NCBI RefSeq assembly: GCF_011397635.1
Contig: NC_064754.1
Span: forward strand, 29,058,543 to 29,122,542
Length of the DNA: 64,000 bases
Direction: 5' to 3'
Source: Epinephelus fuscoguttatus
Taxonomy: Eukaryota; Chordata; Actinopteri; Perciformes; Serranidae
The notes under the pieces are model-generated. The model was not told where the DNA came from. It worked only from the letters and a program-made list of their open reading frames with translations, and did no database searches. The translations under genes were made by a program, and so were the position numbers. Below are positions 51,921-63,966 of the stretch, in pieces. Numbering within the stretch: the stretch's first letter is position 1; each line of letters begins with the position of its first letter.

Positions 51921-54900
51921 ACATAGACACAGCCAGAAGCTGAAAGAACCATGTCAGGACATGGGACGGACCAGGACTCGAGGTGCACACACACATACCT
52001 TCCAGGACAGTGAGGAACCAGCAGGATGAAGACGGTGGCTGAAGACATCAGAGCGGGACAGGCTGTGGGGTGGGTGATGAAGACGGAGAGACAGACAGAC
52101 AAAGATGTGTGACTGAGCTGCTGTCAGAGAAGTTTGAAGGAGTGCTGCTCTCATGGCGGGACCGACCCCACAGGAGCCCTTGAAGGTGATGTTTACAGCC
52201 CTCAGCTACAAATCTGTTTCATGTTATATAATTCTCACTTTGTGTGCTGGTAGGATTTCAGTGCATGTTTCCCTGAGGCTTTTCTTGCTGGCTACCTTTA
52301 CATTATTCATTCATTCATTTGGATCACTCAATTATCTGATTAACAAACAGATGTGTGAAATTAACAGTTAGGGCCGCGATTAACAGTTTCATTATTAATC
52401 AGTTTAGCAGTTACTTCATCAAATAATCGTTTAAACAGTCTGTAAAATGTTAGAAAATTATCTGTCAGTGCAATCTTCAGATTCCTTATAGATACATAGA
52501 TATAGATGTTTAAGTTACTATGATAAGTTACAGAGAAAAGATGACCACACATTATCAAAATTATCTGAAATTCATATTCTATCAATTGATCTAGTCCAAG
52601 AGTGTAGGTTTTGTTTCAATGTCACATATGTAACGAGGAGTTTGTGGGTCCAATGTCTGAAAATTTTGTCTGTTAAAAACACTTAATTTCTTGCATTTTG
52701 GCAAATTTCTATGCATTTTATGCATCAGTTTATGCTTTAAAAGACGTTATCTTTGTCAAAATAAAAGTCCAAGTTTATGTTTTTATTGGAGGGGGACAAA
52801 TGCATATGTTCTAAATATGACACGTCTCATGCATCCCTCCAGAAATCTGTGCCTATTAAATGTTAAAAATAGTGAAAAAAATGTACGATTGTAATTTCCC
52901 AGACCCTAAGGGGACAACTTCAAATTGCTTGTTTTGTCCAAACAACATTACAAAACCCAGACACATTCAATCTACCATGATATAGAACAGAAAACAGAAG
53001 CTGGAACCAGCTAATATTCTGCATTTGGCTTGATAAATGACTTAAACGATTCAATTTAAATGTTTAGTTAATCAGTTACTCTATAAAATGTCACAAAATA
53101 GTAAAAGTTTTGACCATCCCAATTTCCCAAAGACCAAAAGGACGTCTTTAAATTTAGTTTTGTATGATAAATGATAATTTCCTGTTCTTTATCATGAGTT
53201 CTTTGAACCTAATAATCTCATTACAGGCAATAGTTTGTGATCACTGCTCCTATTTTTGAATTTGCTTCTCTGGAGCACAGTCCATTGATCTCTCTTGTTA
53301 TATTTACTGTGATATTTTAATTGTGTCTGTTGTTGTTTTATTGCACCCGCTGTATCTATGCTTTAATATCTTGTATTGAGCTGTCGCTTCTCCTGCAGGT
53401 CGTCATTGTGAAATGGAAATTGGTTTTCAATTGACTTATCTGGTTAATAAAGGCACAACATAAAAATATCAGTTCATTGTGTCAGCTCTAAACTCAGTGC
53501 CAGTTGTGTAAGGTTATTTAGACTGCTCTGAAATCAGCTGCAGAAATCTGCTGTGTGTGTATCCACTGTGTTATTATGTGCTTGACGTGAAGGAAATATT
53601 GTATCTCCCTGCACCAGCTGTAAGTCGACTGACCTGTCTCACTCTGTCAGTACCATTCTGTATCATGAGGCTTTATTTCCTAGCAGCCATGTACACATCC
53701 ACAAGTCAAGCATGGTCCTTGACTCTGATAAATGTGTTGAGGAGCTCAGTGGTCTCAGCGGACGGCGGAGAGAGTGTGAGGTGCATCCAGCTGGCACCAG
53801 TCTTTCAGCCTCATCGCCTGAGACAGTCAGTGGCGAGAGGAGTGGGAAATGAAGTTGACAAACACCCTCCGACCCCCGTCTTCTCCTTGACTTGGTGCTG
53901 AATTGTGTTTTTCTTTTGTTTAATATTCAGATTCTATTAAAAAAATGTAGCTGGAAGTCATCTTTTTGAGAAGGACTACTGCTCACGCTCCCAAACTAAT
54001 CAGCGAGATACAATTCATTTGATTGATCGAACACAACAAAAGAGAATATGTAATGTGATGTGATGACAGCTCACAAACCGACACAGCCAAACAGGGCAGG
54101 GAATGAAATGGTGAAAATCTGTAGTCGTAAGCAAAACAGAAGTGCCTAACTGCACTTTTAAAACAGTGGAAATCAAGACTCCCCAGGCTGGATCAGGGCA
54201 ATAAGGCTGCTGGTTCATAACCATGACCCCACTGACTGTCACTCCATCCTTATTATATAGGCTAGCATATACTGCACACACATACATGAACACTAATATA
54301 GCCTTTAATATTGCTTGTCAGAAATGCGTCACTGAGCCTACCCATGCTGGCACAGAGGTCATAAAATCCCTTTCAGCTGGGGACTCACTTCAACAACAAA
54401 GCAGACAGTGAGCTATACAGAAAAGCATAAAGCAGAGTTTCCAATATTCCATATAGCTGGGCTTCAGTGTGTATCAATTTGCCTTTAGCTGGAGAGCGTT
54501 CCACTTCGCTTGTCCTCTGCCCTGTGGCATAAAGTGGGATTTGTGAAGCTGGGGGTGGGGGGTGTGATCTAGAACTCTGAATTCCTCTGCAGCCTGTTTG
54601 TCAAATCAAAGGTTTCCACAGTCAGAGGACAACATGCAGTTGTTGTTGTATCGATCCTGAGTTTAAACCTCTGATCAATTCTAATGAATGAGGACATTAG
54701 CATTTAATGGCTGATAATTTCCCTTCTGTACACCACCCAAAACTGACTGCCACCTCGATGTCTTCACTGCGAGTTGCTCACTTGCAGTATAACAACAGGA
54801 GAGTTGAGCTCTACAGAGCTGCAGATAATGTATATTTCACAGTAACATTAATGAATGAATTAAGTCTGAGATCTGTGTGTCTAACTTCCAGACCCAGCAG

Positions 54901-57900
54901 AAGTGCATCGCCATCTTTGCCCTGCTTTGCTGCTTTGCTGTGCTGGTGGCGCTGATCTTCTCATCTGTGAACATTTGGGGGGACGATGAGGACGGTATCA
55001 CAGAGGAAAACTGTAGCAGGGACTGCCGGTAAGATGCTCTGCAAGTGTGACAGAGCAAGACAAAAAAAAGGTTTGCAGTTCACCTCTAGGTTTAGGGTGT
55101 TTCAATTCTTGCTGGAATAGAGGTTTAGGGCAACATGGCCTGCCAAACTGAGGTTTGTCAGAGGCACACTTCATACTGAGTGTCAGGAGAAATCATTGGC
55201 AAGATGGCTGCACACACAACCAAAGAAACCCACAAATGTATTTTCTTCTACAAAAAAGATTTAAAAATGACAATAACCATCATATTATCTTAGTTTAATG
55301 TTGTTTCAATGTATTATGCTCATTTTCTTTCTAATAGCATAACAAAAAAATCGCTAGTGAGCTGGTATGCCAACGTCTCAGTTGCTAACTAGCTAGCTAA
55401 TGTTACGTTTTTATTGCTGATTTGTGCATCATCACAGTCCTGCATTTGGACACATTTCCATGTTGCATTCTCCCACTTTGATGGCATATGATGCCCGAAT
55501 TTTAACTTAAGTCCAACAGCGAAGTTGCTGCACTTTCTACCACTTCTCTAATATCGGCGACTGGCAGGGATGCTAATGCTAGCCTACTGCTAGCCTGGTA
55601 ATGCAGCAGTGTTCTTTTTTATTCAACATGTTTGATCGATTGATAGCGTGATGCTTTAGATGTGAACAAATCATTGACGTCCATGCTTTTCTATATTTAT
55701 CAGATAAATGGTAAATGTCATTGTGATAATACCAACTACTGCGATAGTCACATCTGTTTTCATAAACGCCATTGATGACCACTGTTGGCGTATCAGGATC
55801 CTGAAGGGTTGTCCCATTTCATAGGGGAAGATTTCAACCACTACCTCTTGTAAATCTGTAATGAGGGGTAAAAATAAGAAGTTAGACGAGACTCATAACA
55901 ATGATTTGTCATTGTTCTCCAGGCAGTAACTCATCATTATCTACTCGGGGCTAAATTATTCTCAATTCAGAGATACTGAGAAACAGCTCAGTGTTATCAG
56001 GTTGGTCCTGATTTGGTTCTCCCTGGCTCTGTTGGTAACTAAGGATTTTGTGCACCTTATTGTACTCAAGTGTTGTTTCTTATACAAAATAGTGTTATAT
56101 TTGTTCACATTGTTAAAAGTCAAGTCAAGTTTTTTTATTGTCTTCTTTATTTCACAAGTTCTCACTGTGTTGAAACCTGGTGTCTACATTCCCCACAATG
56201 CAACGTGATTGCCAACACTTTGGTCAGAGTTTCAGCAAGTAGTGGCTAGTGTGGCTTCAAGAAGGGTTGAGGAGAGGTCTAGTAACTCCATCTAACTCCA
56301 AACCCCTAGATTTCTTTCCTGTCAAACTTGCAGTCTTTAGTCCAACATTGACTCAAGTGACATCACTCAAGGCAGTTTACTAGAATTGTTTGGTTTCTGC
56401 TCAAGAAACAAAAGGCTGTATACAACTTTTTGCATGTATGCTATAGTACTTCTGATTAAGCGTAAACAGACATTGTTGAGTTCGACTTTAAGGCTCTAAA
56501 AAAAGCATGTGTTATTTTCAGCATTGCGCTGGTGGAGAATATTCCACACGACCTCTCTCTCCCCATGGATGGCGGACCCCACCTCCCTCTCTCTGTTGGC
56601 TTTCATACATTGTTGGACCAGGCAAAGCACTCAGTTGAGGTGGTGTCACCTGTCTGGAACTTAAACCCCTGGGACCAGGAAACAACGCCAAGCACTGCCA
56701 AACAGGTACAAAGTCAGCCAGTCTGTATATATCCCAGAATTCCTGCAGAGCATGAACCCACTACATTTCCCTCGTGTCCTGTAAGAGAAATGCAATTATT
56801 TTCTAGTACATCTGCATGTAGTCTTTTAATGAGGTTAGTCCTGCTGAGATGTAAGTATGGCCCTTTTAAGAGACATCCGGAAATGCTGCTCAGATATTAC
56901 ACACTAACACAAAACATCACTCTCTTCCTCAGGGTCAGCTGTTGTTCCAGAGACTGCTCAGCCTGAAATCTCGTGGGATTAAACTGAAGATTGCCAACAG
57001 TCTTACTAACTCTGCCGAACTGAAGACCTTGGCAGCGCACAGTGAGTGGCTGTCATATTTTCATTTTATAAAAGCAATTTAGTATGCCACTGTAGCCTTT
57101 CCAGAATGAAGATTTATAGCTCCTAACAACTCAGCTGACAACATTTTCAGTGCACAGACCAGTTTTTAAAAGAAGATTCATGTGTATTCTGTGATCATTT
57201 TAGTACGTTTTTTAGTTGACAGACTCATTTACACTGCACGGCCCCCCTCCAGCAGCTCCACAGCACGGGTCATACAACCTTCATGCCTGCCAAACCTCAC
57301 ACGAAGGTCAAAAAATCATGAATGTGCAAATGTACCTCGCTGGTTTTCTTTCATAGCCTCTCAGGCCACCTGTCTGCTTTGCCCACGTCTATCAGTCAGT
57401 CCAAGGCCATTGGCACATTTCCACAGTTCTCTCCATCCTATTCTTTCAAACTTTTCACACTCTGTCTGTCTCTCTGTCTCACGTTGTCTAGACGCAGAGG
57501 TTCATTTTGTTAACATGACAGCGTTTACCAGAGGAGGACTACATTCCTCATTCTGGATAGTGGATCGGAGGCACATTTACATCGGGAGCGCCGACATGGA
57601 TTGGAGGTCACTCTCCAAGGTAACAACAAACATCGACAACATGAGCGTGCAGAGTACAAATCAGACCAGAGGATAAATGAGCCTCTGCAGTCAGGTGTGG
57701 TCTGCAGTTCTTTTCTGGCCTCAGTAGATATTAGTCTCTCAGAAATAAAAGCTGGATAAATGTAATTAAATGATAACATTTGTACACCACAGGGACTTAA
57801 AATATAATACAGAGTCTGGATTACTTCCACTCTACACCTGTACCTTTTTATGCAATTACTCCAGCAGCTCTAAATAGGCATCAGAGATGATTTAGGATTG

Positions 57901-60900
57901 TTGTCTGAGGCGGGCCAGAAAGACAAGTGGCATTTCATTTTGCATTTAGTATGTAATTCACCATAGAGGAGGAACCAGGGAGCATTAGCATACTACTACT
58001 TGAAGTGATTACCTGGCACTTTTCATGCTTCAACACCGGCTGGAGGTAGAACTACTGTTCGATGTAATTAACTCAGGAGCCAGAGGGAAGGGGCACATAT
58101 ATGAATGTGTGTGTGGTGTGAACACAAAGACACACACACAAGTCATAGAGGGGCTGGTTAGAAGAGAGACAAAAAGAGAGCAAGTCAGAAATTCACTCTG
58201 CATGTTAGCAGAATAGTCTGAAACATCAGTGCGCTTCCTTCTGGGTCAGTCACCAAAACCAAATAACAACAAAACAAATTTCTGCTGTGAAAGTGATGAC
58301 CAGGCAAGAATATATTTAAAACAACTGCCTCTTGTTTACTTTTCATTTTTGCTGTTTATAGCCGTGCTTTGGTCCACAAGAAAACCTAAACAACAACTGC
58401 ATAGATCGCCATTAAAGGGGAACTACGCCTGTTTTCGAAATTCATATCTGTTTATCCTGTGGTCGTCAATCCAAAAATATTAGCAAACATGAACAAATCT
58501 CTCCCAAATCCAAAAAGTAGTGTGAAAACTGTGACAGGGTATAAAGTCTGGAGCTGATCCATAGACAATGAATCAGAAAGATGTTCTAAATGACATTGAG
58601 AGCAGCCAGGGGAATGCTCTGAGTATATGGGCACATTTTCTGTTTCAGAGCTGAGAACAGGACAATAGAATACAACTCATTTGGGTATAAAAAAGACACA
58701 AAATCAGGCTCCCATTTATTGTCAGCGGAGCAGCTCCAGACTTTATATCCTATGACTTCACAAGTTTGAGACTTACTTCAGTGGTATCTGACCTTAAAGA
58801 ACAACTTCGGTATTTTTCAACCTGGGCCCTATTTCCCCTTGTGTATGTGTGCGTATGATTCATGGGTACAACTCGTTCTAAAATTGGTTCAGTATTGAGG
58901 GAGGCGGATGCAGCCGGAGCCACGAAACGAGCTGAAACGGTAACGGGGGCAAATGCGTCCCGTATAAGTTTGAGCATTAAAAGTGCTTTTTTTCGCCACT
59001 GACCGGTTCAGATCACCAGTGCTATGAGTGCTATGAGTGGAGTCAGCTGTCAGTCAGTGTTGGAGCAGAGAGGGGGAGGGCTGCCCCGCTGGGTACTGTA
59101 AGTGAGTATGTGTGTATGAAGTGTGTGTTTTTTTGCCACTGACCGGTTCAGATCGCCAGTGCTATCTCTGTAAATAGCATACTAAATTAGCCTTTCCCTT
59201 AACTCTGGGCTGTGTGATGTCACAAGCTTTGCTCCGCTGTGTCTGTAGCTCTCTCTACTCATGGGACAGCCGTTTTCTTGAGGTAGGTGTTTCGGGATTG
59301 GATGTCTTCTCTTCTTCGGCTGGCAGTAGTCATCTTGGGAGAAGTGAGCACTGCAGACCCGATGGTCTTCAAGATGCAGTGTCTGGACAGGAGTGTTAGC
59401 ATCCATTCGTAGCACAACTAGCCACAACTTCAGCATCTCGCCATCCGACAAAGGCAGCCTATGAAAGCTGTACGGGGTGTTGCGCAACATCCTGTTTTTG
59501 CGTTCGGGATTTGTTTATTTGAGCACTCCAAAAACTCTGGTAACACTCCAGGGGGTAGCATGTAAAAGACTCTGTCCTCTGACTCTTCTAGAGTAACACA
59601 CACACTTCATACACACATACTCACTTACAGTACCCAGCGGGGCAGCCCTCCCCCTCTCTGCTCCAGCACTGACTGACTGCTGACTCCACTCATAGCACTC
59701 ATAGCACTGGCGATCTGAACCGGTCAGTGGCGAAAAAAAGCACTTTTAATGCACAAACTACGGGACGCATTTGCCCCCATTACCGTTTTAACTTGTTTCG
59801 CGGCTCCCAGGTGCATCTGCCTCCCTCAATACTGAACCAATTTTAGAACGAGTTGTACCCATGAATCATACGCACACATGCACATGGGGAAATAGGGCCC
59901 AGGTTGAAAAATACTGAAGTTGTCCTTTAAGAGAGAGTAGCACATGTTCACAAATATTGTATAAGATTGTACTTTCTGAGGCCATTTAAAAAATATAATG
60001 GAATTCTTAATTTAGGTGGCGCTCCCCTTTAAATCTTTAGTACATATGCCCATTCTGCCCAGAGGATGAATCCTACTGACTTTAGTAACCCTATGACTTT
60101 TCCTTTTCCAAATATCAACCTCCATGACGAGGTTGATATTTGTGGTTTTGGGTGAAATGTGTCAACAACTATTGGATGGACTGTCATTAAATTTGGTACA
60201 CATATTACAACCCCCCTCAGGATGATTTGTAAACACTATAATTATTCATTAGCTTTTCATCTAGCACCATCATGAGGTCAAAATTTCAGTTTGTCAAATA
60301 CTTTGGTTTACGACCAAATACCTGCAAAACTAACAACATTCCCATCAGCCTCAGCTGTTGTGTTAATTAGCAAATGATGACATGCTAAAACACAGTGGGG
60401 ACTGTTAATGTCCCCAACTACATTATGCAATATTTAGTATGTTTACCATACATGGTTAATATCATACCTCATAAACATGTTAGCATTATAGGCATGTTTG
60501 CATCAATAACCATTGTGTCCCAGCCTCATGGAGCTGTTAGCATAGTTGTAGAGACTTGAGAGAAAAAACCCTGATCCTATTATAATCTTATAATAGGCTC
60601 AATTACTGCCATTAGATTATCAAATCCTCTCACAGAGTGTTATTATCCTCTAAAATCAGCATCACTGTTGCCTTTTAAAAAAGTCTACTTCCTCTCTCAC
60701 TGCTTTATCATGTCTATCCAGCGAACACACCTTCACTCAGACTGCAGCCCTTTCTGCTGCATCACCTCTTACTTTGTGCTCCTCTCTGACTCCCCACAGA
60801 GGAAAGAACTGGGGGTGGTGGTGTACAACTGCAGCTGTCTGGCTCTGGACCTCCACCGAATCTTTTCATTTTACTGGCAGCTCCATGAGAGGGACTACAT

Positions 60901-63900
60901 CCCCTCCATCTGGTCGAAGAGAGTTACAGCCCTCTACGGGAGGCACGACGCCCTGGAGCTACAACTCAATGCCACCAAGGCCACTGCTTATGTGTCTGTG
61001 AGGAACCACTTTGTGTCGCAGTATTTACTGCATGTTACACATTAACTGACGCTACACAAAATGCACAAACCACAGGTTGTGTCTGTAATGAATTCTTAGG
61101 TTGGTTTATATTCGTCTTAAGGCACCAATTTCCTGACTCTGGACTAGATGTTGAATGTCTTTATAAAAGTTTCATTACCAACTAATAACAGACACACGCA
61201 GGGGGTGATTAATCATGGTAATATCATGCTGAGGAGCATCTTGGGTCTGAATATCTCAGTACCTCAGCCTAATTTGACAGTAATGAATCTTCTTACCCTC
61301 TAAGCGACAAGATGCTTATCAGTTGCATTTAGGACATTTATCATCCTATAGGAACTAATGGAGCCATGCTGTCACAAGCTGCCGGCAGCTCCATCCCGCT
61401 CTGGTTCTCCTTCTAGTGATGATACATGGTGGGAGAAATGTGCCTTATTGTTTTTCTTGCCCTTTACTTTGTCAAAGTGTTACCCTGAATCTGTCAGACA
61501 TTTTTTGAAAATTATAAGCCCTAATTATTGTCCTTATCAGTGTAACATTCTCAGTGGGGTGTAAATTGAAAGATCTAAATCATGTTTGTGCCCACCTTTC
61601 AGTCCTTTGATTTTCATAGTCTTTATTAAATTTTGGGCACAGACTTATCTGAGTGATGTATCCTCTCTGCAGACCTCTCCTGAACTCTTCTGCGCTAAAG
61701 ATCGCACCAGAGATGTAGATGCCATCTATCAAGTCATCCAAAGTGCAAAGACATTTATCTTTATATCTGTGACGGACTACCTCCCTCTGGTGAGCAGGAG
61801 TTTCAGAGGAACCTCAGTCACAAGGTACGTCAGGACTCTGTTACAGGGGAGACAGGGGTCAGCTGGTATGCAGCTTTTCTGGTTCTTTGAATGTGATGGA
61901 AACAAAAAATGTAGCATCAAAATGTTTCATTTCTTGACCTGCACACATCTATTATGTTGAAACATCTGAAATTACTCGCTTTTTTGTTGAGGGTAACATT
62001 TCAGTTTTATAGTGTCAAAAGTAAAAAAGTGGTCTATGGACTTTCATAAAACTGTTAAACAGAGATATTGGACACATGTTACTTCTGGTTAATATACACA
62101 TATGAATTTGCTACATCTTGATATAAGATCTGAAAGTCTGTGATGAGTGATGGTAGCTGCTTAACATAATTTCATCAAACAGCTGGGTCAAATGTGAGCG
62201 GAGGTTTTGGCACACTGATATAGGGACTATATTGTAACAGTAGCCCAACAGTTGTAGCTGTAATTGTATTTTGAGAGACTAAAAATACTTTGAAGGATTA
62301 GAAACAATGTTTATATTGTTTTATTGTTCTTTTGAATGGTAAATGGAAAAGGAAATTAGACATTCCTACTGATTAATTGCTTAAAATTATATTAGATGTC
62401 TTTGTTTTCTGGTCAAGGAAACTATAATATTTACAGTTTCCTTCTTTCTGGTTCTTTTTTTAAAAGAAGTATATGTAGAAATCAATACATTCTCACTCCG
62501 ACCTCGTAGCATATTGACATTTGGTCATGGACTTTCCACGTCCAGATACAACTTGCAAGGTACCCTGGGTACGTTGGTTGTTGACGTTCTGGGATGCTGT
62601 GTTTAGTTATGCCTGTTACATGCATTGTCTTCATACCCATCCATTTTCACAAGAAGTTTACCGTTTACTAACAGTCTCTTTCAAAACAAGAGCACTAAGT
62701 CGGTACAACACCGGGAATTAATGTTTATTTTCCTCCAGCAGCTAACGCACCTGGTTGGTTTTTTGCAACAAAAACAAGATTGGGTTTAGGCAACAAAAAC
62801 ACGTGTTTGGGTTTAGGAAAAAAGAACAGGGTTTGGCTTAAGAATCTTACGGGACACAAACACCGCTCTCCTGGGTGAAAGTCTGTGTTTGTTGGACCAA
62901 TCCACCACCTCTCCCACCTGCCCCAGTCAGACTTTGGCTGCCTTAACTTTGGTACTCGTCCCGCTGTGTTTCCCCCTGACGCTGCCGAGTGCAATTGAAT
63001 TAAAACGACAACCGTCCGTGTATCATGCCATCGTTAAAGGACAGCTTTTTTGTCAGTGTCTGACGCCGCAAGTCACTGCCCAAGCGCCAGATTTCGATGA
63101 CTTCGGAGTGAGTTCAGGTTGTAGAAATTGTTTCTATTGGTTGCTTCAGTTTTTGTAAACATAGCATATTAACAGGTTGATAACCAACCTCATGATGGGG
63201 CTGGTTGGCACAAATGCACAAAATCACATAAATCACAAATAACTTAATTTTAGAAAACATTGGTGTACATCAAAACATGTTTATTTATAACTAAGGCCTT
63301 AAACTTTAATTTCCAGATGGTTAGAATATTCTAACATAAATTATCCCAGAGAAGTATTGCAGAGAAAAGCGGGCCAACCAACCCCGATCTCCCCTATCTA
63401 TGTTCCTGGGAGCTTTTCCATTCAAACATAATTTCTTGTGACAGGTACATCAGATCTTTCAGTATCTTAACTTAGAGAAATATCGTATGTGTTTCATTGC
63501 CTTTGAATTGTATAACAGTATCTAAATACAATGGCTGCGTCAACAGGTACTGGTCACCTATAGATGAGATGATCAGAGAGGCTGTTGTACTGAGAGGAGT
63601 CAGAGTGCGCCTGCTGATAAGCTTCTGGAAGAAGACTCACCCTCTCACCTTTAACTTTGTCACCTCCCTCCAGTCTCTCTGCATGCAGCTGCACAACTGC
63701 TCTTTGGAGGTGGTGCGTGAATTAACACAAGCTCCAAATATTTACTTTAGTATATGTACTTTAGTGTTTGCAATGAACTTCTGCACATAACTCGTGATTT
63801 ATTATGAAATGTCACACTGAAAATGGGTGTGGTATTTTTACATATTGATTTTTTTTTTTTTTTTAATTTTTGTAGAGGTTTTTTAGTCACAAAGAGCAAG

Positions 63901-63966
63901 GGGATGATATTCAACATGGGCTCAACCACAACAAGTACATGGTGACCGACAACGCTGTCTACATTG
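45028..63966 (+). CDS. pld5: Pld5-type inactive phospholipase D family protein, N-terminal 441 codons (partial)
   Basis: The coding exons are 45028-45186, 54892-55028, 56522-56705, 56933-57041, 57492-57619, 60800-60997, 61673-61824, 63547-63712 and 63876-63966, all in phase; the gene continues past the window. Exon 1 encodes a cytoplasmic tail ending GYSASIFLRRKDKLEQ. Exon 2 has a transmembrane helix (CIAIFALLCCFAVLVALIF) and an acidic stalk. The lumenal part has RIALVENIPHDL, the first HKD region LHSSFWIVD with GSADMDWRSL, KELGVVVYNCSCLALDL, VRLLISFWKKTHPLTFNF, and the second HKD region NHNKYMVTD. In motif 1 the lysine is Ser (TCA, 57548-57550), so normal PLD catalysis is unlikely, as expected for PLD5. 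pld3 and pld4 are less likely because the cytoplasmic and membrane segments match PLD5. Confidence 0.93.
45187..49938. other. pld5 intron 1, left part
   Basis: Unique-looking AT-rich intron. TTAAAGGGATATTTAATCCC at about 45948 looks like another TTAA-type MITE end. A GTTTGT run lies near 46705-46730. No exon was recognised. Confidence 0.5.
49939..50503 (+). mobile_element. Possible solo LTR
   Basis: It starts TGTCATG and ends CATGACA (7-bp inverted termini, TG...CA). Inside is a TATA-like GTATTAAAC (about 50140) and an AATAAA (about 50307) before a U5-like region, the layout of an LTR. No flanking target duplication was found and no second LTR or gag/pol was seen. Confidence 0.4.
51537..51575. 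repeat. (GT)n microsatellite
   Basis: About 19 uninterrupted TG repeats. Confidence 0.95.
51878..51923. repeat. (AC)n microsatellite
   Basis: An AC run of about 18 repeats with a slightly broken right end. With the (GT)n 300 bp upstream it forms opposing complementary arrays. Confidence 0.95.
52153..52185 (+). CDS. pld5: Candidate alternative first coding exon of pld5
   Basis: An ATG opens MAGPTPQEPLK and ends exactly at donor AAG|GTGATG in phase 0, which joins in frame to exon 2 (TQQKCIAIF...). It would replace the 53-residue cytoplasmic tail with 11 residues. The upstream 400 bp has an inverted CCAAT (ATTGG, about 51812) and GA-rich DNA. There is no transcript evidence, and a chance match is possible. 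Confidence 0.35.
52186..54891. other. pld5 intron 1, right part
   Basis: AT-rich unique-looking intron; no other exon was recognised. Confidence 0.5.
55029..56521. other. pld5 intron 2
   Basis: 1.5 kb of intron with no recognised gene. Short GCTAGCTAA-type phrases near 55390 and 55570 resemble dispersed fish repeats. Confidence 0.45.
57042..57491. other. pld5 intron 4
   Basis: 450 bp; no feature recognised. Confidence 0.5.
57620..58793. other. pld5 intron 5, left part
   Basis: Unique-looking intron sequence. GGGGAACTACGCCTGTTTTCG at 58418 resembles a MITE terminus without a located partner. Confidence 0.45.
58794..59930. mobile_element. TTAA-flanked fold-back transposon, Kolobok-like
   Basis: TTAA at 58794-58797 and 59927-59930 borders arms that begin AGAACAACTTCGGTATTTTT and, reverse complemented, AGGACAACTTCAGTATTTTT. 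The arms pair for over 300 bp (about 58798-59160 with about 59590-59926). The loop encodes a THAP zinc-finger remnant on the minus strand. TTAA duplication plus THAP suggests Kolobok, which in fish can carry a THAP domain. There is no DDE catalytic region. Confidence 0.8.
59182..59490 (-). pseudogene. THAP zinc-finger domain remnant inside the fold-back
   Basis: The 102-residue reverse-strand ORF has YSFHRLPLSD, LKLWL, LHLEDHRVCSAHFSQDDY and a basic KKRRHPIPKHLP stretch. This is the order FHR.P, W, C.xHF and P of THAP domains. The N-terminal CxxC half is missing upstream, so it cannot fold as a full THAP. It is probably a transposase fragment captured during fold-back formation. Confidence 0.65.
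59931..60799. other. pld5 intron 5, right part
   Basis: Holds the repeat at 60157-60540 and otherwise unique sequence leading to the exon 6 acceptor CCCCACAG. Confidence 0.5.
60157..60540. repeat. Fish interspersed repeat (TAATTAGCAAATG family)
   Basis: It shares its ordered phrases with 33151-33412 but is longer, with GACCAAATACCTGCAAAACT and CCATCAGCCTCAGCTG. It begins near GGATGGACTGTCATTAAATTTG. Class unknown. Confidence 0.6.
60998..61672. other. pld5 intron 6
   Basis: 675 bp; nothing recognised. Confidence 0.5.
61825..63546. other. pld5 intron 7
   Basis: 1.7 kb. 62530-63150 has GC-richer DNA with TTTAGGCAACAAAAACAC, GGGTTTAGG and GTTTGGCTTAAG phrases seen in fish repeats, but no clear ends. 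No extra exon was seen. Confidence 0.45.

Larger units (their letters stand above)
50504..52152. other. pld5 intron 1, middle part with dinucleotide arrays
   Basis: Contains (GT)n at 51537-51575 and (AC)n at 51878-51923, plus a GA/GGA-rich segment (51720-51770). The last 400 bp is a candidate internal promoter. Confidence 0.5.

Noticed and set aside
59182..59490. Functional THAP gene
   Set aside because: The N-terminal CxxC half is absent and it sits in a transposon loop, so it is kept only as a remnant.
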